From Zychaea mexicana (taxonomy: Eukaryota; Mucoromycota; Mucoromycetes; Mucorales; Lichtheimiaceae), in contig NW_026516808.1 of NCBI RefSeq assembly GCF_025766255.1, positions 1-64,000 of the forward strand: a DNA stretch of 64,000 nucleotides. Reading direction: 5' to 3'. The notes under the pieces were generated by a model. The model was not told the origin of the DNA. It was given only the letters and a program-made list of their open reading frames with translations, and made no database searches. Every line of letters begins with the position of its first letter. The first letter of the stretch is position 1. Of this stretch, positions 44,563-57,720 are shown piece by piece. Made by a program: the position numbers and the translations under genes.

Positions 44563-47500
44563 TAGGGGTCTTCATTCACGGATTCGAAATGGATTGCAGC
44601 GAACTCGGATCCGTTTCGTTTTTAAACGGATCGATTTTTTGAAATCCGGATCTGATCCGGATTATAAAACTGCAGTTCCAATCCGTTTCGTGAGAATCTG
44701 GATTGAATCCGGATCAATTTCGAATCAGCACGTCAGCATAAGGCTCATTAAACGACGTATATATAAATGGGAAATGACGACATAAAAAAAGCACGTTTTC
44801 TTATGACCAGGATTGAGTTATCGTGAAGTTTATCGTAGTCGTTATAGAGCGTGTCGTAATGGTGAGAAAGCAATAAAGACAGGCAGCAAGATTTGAAAAA
44901 GCATTTCAAAGTATAAAATGTATTTGGAAAAAATTATTTATTTTCTATATGTAATAACCAGAGCGCCGGAACGAATAGTGTATAAGAAGTAAAAAAAAGG
45001 TGGGAAGAGGATGACGGAAAGAAGAGATGTAGGTAAAAGGGAAAAGGGGAAAAGAGAAAAAAGCAGTCTTCAGAAAACCAAAAGGGATAAATTTTGTTGC
45101 AGCCTACTCCTCACCAAAAAATTTGCTCCACGAGTCAATCAATACACTTGCCTTTAGCTTCTTCGAAGCAAGTCTGTTCCGCGAGCTAGGAACATACTGC
45201 TTTGCACGAGAAAACGTGCGCTCTGATCCTGTCGACGAGGCTGGAATTGCTAAGTATCTTCGTGCCATTCTTTTCAACTCGGGCCAGTCGTTCATTTCCG
45301 ATCGCCAATATTCCAACACTACGCCGTTGTCAGCCCCACCCTTTGGATCAGTCACTGTATCCGCCTGGATGTACTTCTCAAGCTGGTCTTTGTTGATGAC
45401 CGCCTTCTTGATCAGTGCATCGGGGTTTGTAGGAGTCATGACTTGGCTTCTGCTTAGCTTATAGGACTCCCACGCCTTTTCAACCAGCTCGATTGCATCC
45501 GTCCGAAATAGACCCCAGTTCTCGCTTTCCCACCATTCGTACTTTAGGCGCGGGTCCATGGCCGTCGCAACAGCGTACGCATGTCCTTCTGCTTTGCAGT
45601 AATATCCTTGCAACTTATTCCACCCACATTTTGCAGCTGCTGCAAGTTCCGGCCACGTCTACAATTGCAAAGGAAAGTTTTAGAACTTCACTGCTTCTAT
45701 ACGGGAGTGTTTTTACATTTATGCTGATTAAACGTTTACTTACTTCTTTCCATTATTCTTGGTAATGCTCAAGTTTGTCTAGCAATCGATTGTAGCTCAG
45801 GATTACGAGGTTCATAGTGGCATATGAGGAACCTGATAGCAACGGCGTCAACTTGGCGAATTCATGGAGCAACTCACAGATACATTCCAGGCAAACCCAT
45901 TCAGTGTCTGTCAGCTGGTAGTTCTGTAGACCTGCTATATTGTGGCATGCTCGATTGTAGTTACGCTTCACTTTCAAGGCCCTTTGCAGCATGTCAAAGG
46001 TGGAGTTCCAGCGGGTACGCACGTCCAAGATCAGCTCAAGCTCCTCTGAAGACCCGGCAACATCTTCACCTCCATCTTCTCCACTGGCGCCTTGCTTTGG
46101 CTGGTGTAAGGACTTGAATGTCTCGAGATATTGATTGTTTTTTTGTGGTGTCGCGCGGATACTGACAATGCCTTTACGAAGCTTACGCAGTGTTTTGCCT
46201 AGGTAAGAGAGAAACGACGATGATAATTAACATGGTGTGTGTACTGTTAGCTTGTGTGTTTTTTCGTACCTGTACTGAACACTGCTATATCGTCGCTACC
46301 AGTTAAAGCTTCTTGCTCATCATTATACGCCTCGCCATGCAACCCGTCGTGGAGAATCGCCTGCACTGCTAAATTCAAAACATGGGTTATGCAGGGTATA
46401 CGGTTCTGCGTGGCGTCAAAAATATCCGCGCCGACCTGGAACTCCAAGTTTTGCGCCATTGTGTTCATATTGGAAGCATTATCTGCCGTCAAGAAGAATG
46501 GTTTTGTTGCAAGGCTCCAGTCACCCAGCACCTTGAGGAATGCGTCTGCCATGTTGGCTCCTGTATGTGGACCGGTGAGAAGCTCCAGACCAAGGACGAT
46601 TGATTGCTGGTTCCAATCATTGTCGATCCAGTGGGCCGTGATACCAAGAAAAGAAGCCCTCCACTCACTTGTCTAGGCATCGACGGTGTATGATAGGAAC
46701 GGCACGTCTTTCAGTACCTCGAATATGCGAGTGCGGTAGATATGGTATGTGTCAAACAAATCGCGGGCGGCAGTGCTGTCACTTGGCAATTTGACATGCG
46801 TAGTTGTCGGTGCTGATTGTGCAAGATTCAGCAGCGACTGGAACCGCGGATTCTCGACGATCGCAAATGGCAAAGCAGCAGACACGAGAAAAAGACAAAG
46901 TGCGTGACGGAATGCTTCAGAGCTGAACCTGGAAACGCTAAAACCAGGAGCAAGAAAGGCGTCGAGCGTTTGTCCCTGTGGTGGTGCATCAACGGAAGTA
47001 TTCTTGGTAATATTGTGGTTCTTGAGCAAATGGTTAGATAGACCCGTCGTAGTACCTTTGGGATCTTGGTATTTTCTATTGCAGAAACCGTTGCCGACTG
47101 GAACATTGCAATAATAAAAGATGCCGCCACTCTGGCTTTCGTGGGCCTCTCTGAACCATTTGTACACCCAACTTTTGCGCGCTTTGACAGTTTTTCCCTT
47201 GGTTTGCCGCTTATTGGTACCTGAAATGACGCTTTCGATATCGCTGGTGCTCTCCATTTCAACGATGTCAGCATCGGTTGACATGGCAGACGATTGGCGG
47301 TCAACTGACATAAAGCTTTGGGCCCGAGCAAGAGTTGATGATTCCTAACCAACGGTAATGACTTATATTAGTACAGATGGTCAGGTACGTATTTGTGATG
47401 CAACGGGTTTATGATATAAACATACTTCGCCATGATCGGACAAGTCATCATGATTGCTGGTGGAAAGACGGCGTTTACCAAGAATTGAAAACTTGGGTTG

Positions 47501-48981
47501 GTTCATTGTAAGTATCTACACAGGCATGGCAGTGTATTAATATATGGTAAAGAAAAGTGGTAGGATACATCACAAAATAATGCAAGTGAAAAGTGGTATA
47601 GCTTACTCGGTTATTAAAATAAAAATATGCGGATATGCCTTTGAATCGTTCTTCTCTTCTTGCTTTTATATATGTTGCTTCCTTGTTCTTTTACATCTCT
47701 TTTTGCAGCATGATAGACTTTCAAGCATGATAGTAAAGCACTTCTACATCGTGCATTAACGATCCGCTACAGCGCTGGGATGACGCTTGATAGGATAGGA
47801 CGTAATTTCCTTAAACGTAATTTATTTCCGCCACAATTGGGCCCAACTCAAAAAGATCTACGGTATCAGGCTATCGGTGCAAACCGGGTTTGCTTTTTTG
47901 CTAAATAAAACAGCTATCGATATTCAGTGGGTGCCTCCGTATTATAATGTCTGATAAGCTTTCTACTTTTCCACACCCGTGTATGCTTATGCCCATCACT
48001 ATTGAATTACGAGATTCCGTTAACTTGATTCCGCTGATAACAAATCCCGTTGACATCGGAGCCATTTGCTTTGATATGCTCCTGATATACGAGACATACT
48101 TTGCTTGACATTGCTGATAACTGCCCGTTAAAAATCGTTGCATTTACTTTGACTTTTTTTACACTGCTATCCTACTGATAAGCAAAACATTTTTACTTGA
48201 CTTTGTTGATAACTGCCTATTTGGTTCTGGGATCAATGCTTTGTTTTCCGCTACAGTGTATATGCCATTGTTGACTTTCATCTATCTTTGATTTTATCCA
48301 TTGCCGCTATCATATCATTCGTTTATTGTTTTCAGCCTTTAGGAGATGTCTATATTTTATAATACAACTTTGGTTAATTAAGCTAACTGATGGGTATACA
48401 GTTCTCTTCTAGGCAATAAACAAGCTCAAAATCTTATGATCACATCAAATAATGGAAATGGTATTGGACAGCCATGTTTCTTTCCGTTATAGTGTATGGC
48501 ATAAGAACAGCGAGGCCATTCTGCTTTATTTTGATACATGACAGTAGATGGATGGCTATATAACGCAAGCATACCTCAATATCATGTGTAAGTTGAAAAA
48601 ATAGAGGATCTATCATCATATATTTTGGTGTTTGCAGAGTCGGTACTTTGATGCTGCAACAATATGGATACTACTGCTACTTTTACTTCTGCACCATTTA
48701 CAACTTTACTAACTTAGCGCAAATAAAAACTCGTTTTTGTTTTCTATAAATGGAGTTGTGAGTTGAGGTGCATTGTACTAGAATTAGCATGCTGTGTATT
48801 CGACATGGGAAAAATGGATCAAACGGATCAAACGGATCGCAAACTTTTGAACCGTTTTTGATCCGGATCAGCAATCTCGAATCCGAATCCGTTTCGTATC
48901 GTAAAAAATGCAATCTTAATCCGTTTCATTTCAATTCGAAACAAAACGGATCAGCCAATCCGGATTTTCTGAGTACCCCTA
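44563..48981 (-). mobile_element. hAT element 1
   Basis: Ends TAGGGGTCTTC and GAGTACCCCTA, with the perfect 8-bp duplication ATAGCTTT (44555-44562, 48982-48989). Both subterminal regions (44580-44740, 48805-48965) are dense in ATCCG, GGATC and ATCCGTTTCG words, probably transposase-binding sites. One BED-finger transposase gene is inside, and 47510-48780 is non-coding with a repeated GCTGATAACTGCC word (48109, 48207). Confidence 0.9.
45104..47506 (-). pseudogene. hAT transposase with BED-like zinc finger and C-terminal dimerisation domain
   Basis: Exon 1 is 47506-47426 (27 codons, MNQPKFSILGKRR). The intron with GTATGT..TTAG leads in phase to exon 2 from 47344. Then a BED-type finger (WVYKWFREA...YYCNV...LSNHLLKNH), the LDAFL region, the RNase H-like core with FLTADNASNMNT (D) and GIRFC/ITHVLNLAVQ, and VRTRWNSTFDML. 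The C-terminal domain (PELKRMARRYLAIPASSTGSERTFS) is the hAT dimerisation motif. Ends at 45104. Stops occur at 46675 (TAG) and near 45752. Introns are likely at about 46200-46270 and 45660-45750. Confidence 0.8.
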
Positions 48982-50213
48982 ATAGCTTTTAACCCTTAAT
49001 TAAAATATTCTATTATCTAAAAGTATTTATTTTTAAAAAAGTTAAATTATTTATGAAATTTCTTAATTATTTTATTTTTCTCATGTAGCTGAAGAAAGCT
49101 GAAGTATCTAATTTATGTAAATAAATTATAAGATGATTATTTTTTTATATTTTTATATTATTGTATTTTGTACTTTTTGATTTCATCTTTTAGATTTTCA
49201 GGCAATAAATTGAGGATGTTCTTATTGTTCATACAATATCTGATAAATATATTTGTTATTTACTATTTATATATAGTAGATTCATGATGTAGTATATATT
49301 ATTGTAGCTGATTATTCAAGAACAAAATTAAAATCATCTTGTTAATGCCAGTGTTGGCATTTCCGATGGCCCCTTTTTCCAACAGTGTTGGAAATGGGTC
49401 GTAAATGATTTCCGATGTTGGTAATGTCGGAAATTCATAAGGGTGATTTTCAAACTATGAATAAAGAGTAATTTTATATTTTAGGACACACATTGATGTT
49501 AAATAAGTAATGTTATTTGTATGATATCTGTATAGAAATCATTAAAAACAGTCAGCAATTCATGTATAGTGTATCTTGGCTGCAGCCTATATTGACCACA
49601 GCATGAAGTCCATATACCATTACGATAATCTCTCAAACATGGATCACAATCGAGAATAACTCAGGACCAACCATTGTCAGTACTTCGTTTCAATCCAATA
49701 TCGGCAATCTCTCAAACATGGATCACAATTAAGTCAGCTTCGTTTCAATCTAGTTTATCTGAGTTGAGCGCATTATACCTGTCAAAGAGTGGATACCAAT
49801 CCCAGCACTGACAAAGGTGAGACTTTGCCAAACAAGGAACACACTGATCAAGGCATAATGACTCTTTATAATTAGAAGACAACGTCCATTATCTTGACCG
49901 CCAAACTCAACCTTCCCATCCTTCTTCATCTTCGCAATATCCGAAATCCTACATGTCTGCGATCCATTCATCAGTTCATCCAAACAGAAGTCTAGACAGC
50001 ATCTTCAACAGTATATAAAGGGTTGTGAATTCATTCAATAAAAATCATCTCATATTTGACTCTCACTGTATTGCATATTGTCTTTTATTTTTACCTCTTT
50101 TCTTTTATTATCTATCCACAACCCACATTTATCACAACAATTCATCATCAACTACGTACACCACATTTCCATCTTTAACTTCATATTTTTACAAGAACCT
50201 ACTACATTCCGAC

Positions 50214-52994
50214 ATGTCCAACAACGCTGAACGTACTGGCTTAAACTCTTCATCGCAAACTGCTTCTCAAGCTCCATTGGCCGGCTGTAGGGCTCATACC
50301 CTTACATCAAGATGTTTTGATACCTTTGATCAATTCAAGAATGGAAAGCGGATGTCGGACAAAAGTGCAAAATGCAAGGCTTGTCTTGAACGTAATCTAC
50401 AAGGAGGAAAAGAATTTAGCAACCCAAAAAAGAAGACGTTGGAAAAGCATCTAAGGGTATATTTTATTTTGTTGTCCAATAATCAAGTGCTGCTTTAAAA
50501 ACGACAATCAGTGGGCACTAGAAGGTTGTTATTGTACAAACATATACATGTAGGAATGCCCTTATCTTTCGGATAAAGACAAGGCGGATCTTTGTCAAAT
50601 GGAAGATATCGATCTAGGCGATGATGTTTTTCCAGATGATTCGATTAGTCAAACATCAAGTTACTCAGAGACATCGGTTCAAAGAAGAAGACTCAACCAA
50701 ACCTCCATTGCCAAGTACGGTTCCTTTGAGAACCCAGATTGGTTGGCATTGTTCTATAGGAAACTTTTACTTGCCACTGTTTCTGCCAATTTGCCCTTCC
50801 GTTGGATTGAGAATTCCAGAGTTTGTGATGTGTTTGTTCATTTGAATAGTCGTATCCAGGTAATGCTTTAACTTTTTATACTCACCAAACGACTAAGCTT
50901 GAAAAAGTTTTAACCTAATAGGAGTTTTTTTATCATCTTAGTTCAAACCTGAAGGATTGCCATCTCGTAAATATCTCGGAAACGAAATCTTGAGCGCCGT
51001 TGCCATAGAAGCAAATGCATCCATCATCGAGGAAGCCCAAAGATCTCAAGGTGTGACCCTTACTTGCGATGGTTGGAAAAACGTATCCAAGGAGTCAATT
51101 CTAGATGTGGTGCTTAACACGGCTAAGGGAAGCAGCGTGGTCTAGGATGCCAAGGATATATCTGGTGAGATCTCAGGAACTTTAGGGGTCAAGAGTAAGC
51201 TTGAAAGCTTGCTGTTTGATGCTGCCGAAAAGATCCCTGAAAACAATATCTAGGTGATCGCAGTTGTTACAGATTCGGCAAGTGCATATACTACTGCTCG
51301 TTCACAATTGCGCCGCATCCACCAGCATATCGTTTGGCTTCCGTGTTTTGCCTATCAAATGAATCTTTGTATCGCAGACATGTTCAAGGCCTTTACTTCG
51401 CTGAAGGACTACGTAGCCCAAGCCGTCAAAGTTATTGAAGCGTTCAACCGTTCCCCTTATTTGACGCGAAAACTTAAAGATCATCAGACCGGTGAACCGC
51501 AACGACGTAGGGTTACCTTGCGACAACCTACAAGTACCCGATGGAACAGCCATTTTGACGCTTTCAGAAGCTTGTGTAATACACAGATTGCATTGAAGGT
51601 ACCCATTTTAATTCGTAGTAATCTACGGTCAACTCGAACTTAATGCAACAAGTTACTAATTCATAAATACAGTTGACCCCCTTTAATGTCAACCCTCAAG
51701 TACACCTGAAAGTGTTGACGCTAACGGGGGTTGACGTTAAAGGGGGTGGCACAAAGTTTAACCGTATAATAAAAATATTAAACCAGCGCACCCCGACACA
51801 ATGTATGTATGCAACAGAGTCGTTCCTAACAATGTATTTTCAACCAATAACGAAATAACCTCTTTTGATTGGATATGTTTGACCTCAATAAGAAGTCAAC
51901 CCTGGCCAAGGTGTTGACATTGACCTTATGTAAAAGTTGAAATTTATCTCTGCTAAAATGTGAGGTTCTCAGAAAAAGGTTGACTATATCGGGGGTTGAC
52001 ATTAAAGGGGGTCCACTGTATCTATAAACAGCATGCCATCTTGTCCTTGGAAGAAACGATGGATACTCGCTTGCCACCTGAAGTAGCAAACATTATCAAG
52101 GATGAAACTTTCTGATTACATGTACAAGGATTGCAATCAATGGTCCAGCCTTTTGCCACCAGCCTCGATTGTTTGCAAAGCGACCAAGCAAGGCTGTATT
52201 ATATTGTTCATCAGTTTGCAAGTATCATCCCACACATCGTTGCAAACGACTTTGTTAAGACGTTACCGCAAGAACAGTTGGGTGCCTTTATCAGTCGATT
52301 GGAACGACGCTGGTATCAGTGGGAGCAGCCACTTTTGCTTCTGGCATTGTACCTAAATCCGAATTATCGTCTCAACAATATCAACACTTTCCTGGATCCT
52401 TTTCACAGAGACACCGAAAACCGAGGCGTATCTGTTCTCGAGCTTGGCTTGTGGGCTGCGCGATACTTTTCTATGTGGACTAGACAAGAATCTCAGAGTA
52501 TGATGGCCCAAATACAAAGGTACCATGAGTAAGAATACCCATTCAGTGCAAATATGGACAAGCAATTCCCGTTAATGGAGCGATATTGGGCTATGATGGA
52601 GCAAGCCAACCATGAGTGCAAGGATCTGGTGTTCGTGGCTCGCCGCGTGCATTCAATTGGCGTTAACTCAGCTTCCTGTGAACGCCTGTTTAGCGATATG
52701 GGATTCATCCACAGCAATCGACGAAACAGACTTAGGTGGGAGAAGGTGCTCAAAATTGCATAAGTCCGAGCCATGCTACGAAAAGAAGATGCATACATGC
52801 GACGGATGCACACTGAAACACCTACGCCCACTGCTCGACCCATATTACAGCGGATGGAAAGTAGTCAAAGTTTGTATATGGAGGGCAGCATGGACAACAT
52901 GAACGAACAGGAGCCTGACGACGAAGACATGCATGAAGAAACCATAACTGGACATGTCGACGAGGAAAGTGCCGCTGTTTTGGCGTCCAGATAA
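50214..52994 (+). pseudogene. hAT transposase (five stops)
   Basis: Start ATG 50214 (MSNNAERTGLNSS). BED-like region with CKACLERN and LEKHLR. Intron from about 50457 to 50551, then 50552-50860 with NPDWLALFYRKLLL. Another intron to 50940. Core GVTLTCDGW, AVVTDSASAYTTA (D), VWLPCFAYQMNL and TSTRWNSHFDAF. After an intron of about 440 bp (51599-52034) comes the helical domain, and the C-terminal GVNSASCERLFSDMGFIHS dimerisation motif (52655-52715). In-frame stops: TAG 51143, TAG 51251, TGA about 52114, TAA about 52530, TAA about 52761. The mix of stop types argues for decay, not recoding. Confidence 0.8.
51670..52018. mobile_element. pogo-like MITE within an intron of hAT 2
   Basis: 349 bp. 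Termini CAGTTGACCCCCTTTAATGT and ACATTAAAGGGGGTCCACTG (complement of each other with one change), flanked by TA (51668-51669, 52019-52020). Internal extra copies of the GTTGACGTTAAAGGGGGT word. The CAGT-GACCCCC start and TA duplication point to pogo/Tigger-type mobilisation. Confidence 0.85.
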
Positions 52995-53484
52995 AACGTT
53001 TTAGTGAACGAATGGTTCGAAATTTTGGATGGAGAGGGTCAAGATTCTTGCCAAGACTAAGCGAGTGATGAAGTTCATCCAGCCGAAAATAAGAGATACA
53101 AGTGGAAGCTGGAATCGCTGTTTCTGCCTGGTTTGCCTCTACTAAAAAGCTTCGAATAATGTTTTGTTATAGTTTTTTTGATAAATATATATTCTTTATA
53201 TTGTATTTCCGACATTTCCAACATTTCCGATTTCCAATTTCCGACATTTACGATGGTCGGAAACTATGCTGTCGATTACCGACGTCGGAAACCCAATGCT
53301 GGTTAATGCAACATAAAAAACAAGAATAATATAATCTTGTTGTTATAATAATTATTGAATTTGACTAAAATAAAAATAAAATCAACCCTAAAAAATATTT
53401 TGCCCAGACAGTTTCAATGATATTCATAATAAATCATATAGAAGTAGTGTGTGTGTTGTGTTACAACCAATACTACTAGGAGTA

Positions 53485-53818
53485 TGAATCATATTAAAAA
53501 TATTTGTTATAAATAACAAAATTATATATAATTCTATTCTGTTAAGCTAAGCTGCGTCCAAGTATTCCTTGCTTAGAGGAAGGTATGCTCATTTCCATTG
53601 CGCCGGTTTATGAACCTTTTTATATTTATAGAGATTATAAATATTTTTAAGGATTACAAATTCTCTTAGGAGTTACAAAATTAATAAAATATAATATAAA
53701 AGGAAAAAATATATAATACAAGTAAAAATATTTCAAATTTTCTTATATTAAAAGATATTGTAGTTTTTTTAAAATTTAAAACTTTTTTATATCTTTTTAA
53801 ATATAATTTATATTCCTA
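53485..53818 (-). repeat. AT-rich interspersed repeat B, copy 2
   Basis: Complete copy matching 44211-44545. Core hairpin on the minus strand: 53576-53571, loop 53570-53553, 53552-53547. The region 53310-53484 before it is AT-rich without a gene. Confidence 0.75.
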
Positions 53819-54002
53819 AGTAAGAGATGTGTAGAATACATGATGAGAATCATCCTATTACTAAATATCAATCTACATATAATAAAAATGGGATCCTAGT
53901 CTATAATACATTGCTTGGGGAGTTTGAATGCTTATTATTACTCTTAAAAAAAGAGGCTTGTATTTGTTTCTCGTTCCTTCTCTTTCCCTCTCCTTTATTA
54001 AA

Positions 54003-57000
54003 ATGAACAACAGTAACTCCACCATCGCTGCTACTCCTAACATTACAGTAATCAACAATAGCACTCACTCCGACTCGTTACAACTGTACGCGAGGCTTGT
54101 GATGCTGGCAGGTTTAGCGAAACCAGACAGTACAAGTGTACTGATTGCTGCAAGACACATGAAGGCACACATTTTCTCGGATGTACCTGGCCTTACTTGA
54201 CTTGCATTGCATGTTGTGAAAATGCGACTCCTCGTGAGCGCGTTGCACTCGACTAAATGGTGTTTCTGGACGATTTGCTGGATCACTATCCGGTTTTTTC
54301 AGAATACAAGAACGACCATGAAGAAGTTGTATGTTGGAAGTAACCACTTATATAACTGCTTCCATACATGATTATTTATTTGTTTTATTGTAGGTTTACG
54401 AGTTTACCGGCTACATCTGTATCGATCCAGAATTAGAGTTGAAGGACGAAGACGGCATCATCGATAGCATCATCGAAAGAATTGAACAGTTGGATGGCTA
54501 CTACTATATTGGAAAAAATGTTGGTGATCCTTCTCTCTCTCGCAACATCTCGTTCACGGCTTACTGCTCTCGATCCAAGACTTTTTTGAATCCTCTTCCT
54601 GCAGCAGAGCACCAGCATTTGACCAAGCGAATGCCCACATTTTGTTGTGGTGGCTGTATCAGAGGCACCGTCAAGAAAGCCCTCGGTTATGTGGAGCTGT
54701 CAATTACCCACTCAGAACACGAACGTGTCGGTACTGATCTGTCACCACATAACCCTGTGCCTGCCAACGTCTGAAGCCATATTCAAAGCAGAGCGCTTCT
54801 TACGAACTCCTCTGATCTGTACCAAGAATTTGTTGTCCTTTTTCCTGGTTCGGATGTTAGGCCAATGCAAGTCTACTATTGGTGGCATGAGCCTTTTAAG
54901 AGCGAGTACCACCTCAACGACGATCAAATGGTATCCTTAAGGCTCGTCGTCGAAAAATACTGCAATCAAGGATTTCGCGAGGTACGTATTATATTAGAAT
55001 GCTAATATATGAACCTAGCCTTTGCTTTGTGAGCTGTTCTGCTCTATGAGCGACAAAAAAAGGTAATATTAGGTAGCATGTAGTATCTAGTATCTTATAC
55101 AATGATAATAAATCCTAGGTGTTTTGGAAGAATACTTTTGAAGTCTGTGCATTTGGTTTCCTAACTCCGTTTTTCTCTTTGTTGGTTGGGTGCGAGTATG
55201 TGGAGGAGTACTGCATCGATTCGACTTACAAAACAAATCGTGCTGGCTCCGAGCTGTTTGGGATAATCGCCAATGTGAATGGTGTTAGGTATGCCATCGC
55301 GTACTTGGTCTACCATAGCTTCCGTGAGGCTGGACCTTTGACCAAGACCGAAACTCTTATAGAGTTTTTTGGTCAACTAAAGAAAGATGGATTTGATCCT
55401 TCGTTCATGTTCTCAGATAAAGATGCGGCACAGATGAATGCTATCGAGGGCGTATCGGGACAATCAGGACTGCGCCTTTGCCTCTGGCATATGCAACGGT
55501 CAGTGAATAAAAAACTGGCCGAGGACAAAAGCAGAACCCTACCTGCATACAATGTCCATCAAGCACGAGAAGATTTTCCCTTCGTCGATATGCATTTTAC
55601 ACTATCTATCGGCGGTCATACTGGGATCATTTGTCGAAAAGAGGATCATCAGTATATTGTTTCGCTCATGACAAAACATTATCACCAACATCCTTTGATC
55701 CCAGATGGTAACGTCTTCGCGTTTGTCTCACATCTTGACCGAGCTACTCTATATATATAATATGACTTTATAAATCATGTGTAAGTTAATCGTAGCGATT
55801 TTGCTGTATAGGTACTATACAACGCACAGCCGAACAAATCCATCAGCTTGCTACCTTAGAAGTCTACCTGTTTTGCGTCACAAAGAATTACATAGATGCC
55901 TGGATATATCTATACCGCAATTAGTATCGGCCGTCTACTTAGAGAAAATGGGCGCGCAGCAGTATTCTAGACCGTATCCCAGCAGGAAAAACAACAATGT
56001 TGATTGAAGCGCATTGGAAGGTTTTGAAACGTAATCATTTGCACCAATTCAACCGAGCACGACTAGACTTGCTCGTATACATGATTGTTGCGTGACATTT
56101 CCCTAATCTTCGTCACAAGTTCAACTGTGATACTGTTCGTTCTCGCTCTGCGACCTGTTGGCATCAGATGTTTACCCGTGTATGGAAAAAGCTGTATGGC
56201 CGAACAGAAAATTTAGCAACCGAGACTATGAGGCTCATTCCATAACAATTAATCTTACTGTAAGTAAATTAATTTTAGTTATTCCTTTCACAGTCAAGCT
56301 AGCCTTCGTCCAAGTATTCCTTAGCTAGAGGAGAGAAATGCTCACTACCGTTGCACTACCCATGAAATAAAAAAGTTTTTATAAAACTTTATTAATTCTT
56401 AAGAATTAAAAACATTTATAATAATTAAAAAATCTAAGAATTAAAATTCTTGATTTTTTTAAATTATTATAACATTTTTATATTCTTATATTATAAGGAA
56501 TTAACTATAAACAATAATATAAGGATAATTAAAAATTATCTCTTATATTTAATTGTTATAGTTTAATTCCCTATCTACCAGCCATCGGTCAATAATTGGA
56601 TCTGTGGCTGCAGCAGTTATCTATCAAGTCGGTACATAATTTGCAAGCATCTTGTCTTCTGTTCTGGTTTTGGGCAGATTGCCCCCAAGACATTCTTTAT
56701 TCCACGGCAAAGCACAATCCCCTTTGTTCGCATACGACCAGTAGGCTAACAGTAAGTTATCTCTATTCTGCCTATCAATTAAAGCACTGATATTATTAAC
56801 TTCTTTTATTAATATGCATCCACTACTATCCTTTCATTACTATTTTGCTTATCCGCATACCAGCTCTATGAAAATGTTTTCAAAGATATGGCGCTAGACG
56901 AGCATCTTGCCGATCATCATCGTTCACGAGTTGCTGCCGCCATTGTCACTACTACACGTACTACCACTACTAACGCTACTACAGCTACTGTTACCACTAC

Positions 57001-57440
57001 CGCTCTGCCGTAAGCAGACAGTGAAGAAGAAGACGAACCACTTATTTTGAGAATCGTCAATCTCATGTACAAACACAACAACAATCAAATATCATTGATT
57101 TGACCGAGACAATCATCGATGATCAAGAGCATCAGCACCTGCGTTGGGAGCGCCAAATGCAGCGTCTCCGTGCCCGTCAACAAGAGTTGATAGCGCAATT
57201 ACAACAAACAGCGGAAAGTTTTGAATCTGCTTCGGCACACTATGAGCGTGTTGTGTCCATCGAGCAGTATCAGGACTTCTAACAGTCACTGGATGACGAT
57301 GCAGTCGATGCCTATCTCGAAGCCAACATCACTTTCTGAAGAAGATGCAACTTGCCAAGAACGTGGCGCGGTTACAATCGCCATACACGCCATATATAAA
57401 CACAAACAACTCTCACTTACACATATACACCTCCCATAGA
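54003..57440 (+). pseudogene. MULE-C transposase with SWIM finger, interrupted by repeat C
   Basis: Starts at ATG 54003 (MNNSNSTIAATPN). After a phase change there is a Cys cluster (CDAGRFSETRQYKCTDCCKTHEG...CIACCEN, about 54100-54235). A second block (54396-54774) has CCGGCIRGTVKKALGYVE. The core at 55119-55760 has EYCIDSTYKTNRAGSELFG (D), FSDKDAAQMNAIE (D) and RLCLWHMQRSVNK (C-x2-H). Near 56000 comes EAHWKVLKRNHLHQFNRAR (E). The SWIM finger CGCSSYLSSRYIICKHLV lies at about 56603-56656, after repeat C (56241-56575). The tail has a Thr-rich linker and a Gln-rich coiled coil (57100-57282). Many frameshifts and stops. TIRs not found. Confidence 0.7.
56241..56575 (-). repeat. AT-rich interspersed repeat C
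   Basis: Minus-strand orientation. A-box-like TAGTGCAACGG, then stem CTAGCT (56328-56323), an 18-nt loop (56322-56305) and GGCTAG (56304-56299). A second hairpin is AATTAATTTACT/AGTAAGATTAATT (56274-56247), followed by TGTTATGGA as in repeat A. The first stem has a G-U pair only when read on this strand (C-A on the other), which supports the orientation. Inserted within MULE-C. Confidence 0.7.
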
Positions 57441-57720
57441 CACATGCATATTTGCTTTAACTATTATTATCTTTCTCTAAACATATCTCTTTTTCTGATC
57501 TTTTATGACATCGAATGGTTATAGGTAGGTGATTTGGGTATCGTAATGATGTGACGTTTTTTTTACTGGGTATATATTTACCCGGTTCAGGTCTACGAGT
57601 TTTTTCAGCAGCCCCAAGAGCTTATCTTTGTTCTGTATTGTTGGTGTAACAGTACTGTAACAGTCTAGTAGTAACCCCCAAATCCTTACCCCCAAATATA
57701 ACTTAGTCACACATGAATAT
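57441..57720. other. no supported gene
   Basis: Region between MULE-C and the second gypsy element. May contain that element's LTR (a TGTAACAGTACTGTAACAG word lies near 57645), but no second copy is available in the window to define it. Confidence 0.3.

Larger units (their letters stand above)
49349..53301 (+). mobile_element. hAT element 2
   Basis: Ends CAGTGTTGGCATTTCCGA and TCGGAAACCCAATGCTG, with the perfect 8-bp duplication GTTAATGC (49341-49348, 53302-53309). Subterminal regions repeat TTTCCGAC/GTCGGAAA words (49360-49435, 53205-53295). The transposase gene is on the plus strand, interrupted by a MITE in an intron. Confidence 0.9.

Noticed and set aside
40997..53000. Stop codon reassignment in this genome
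   Set aside because: In-frame stops in the transposases are TAG, TGA and TAA together with frameshifts, and intact frames end normally. Decay explains them.
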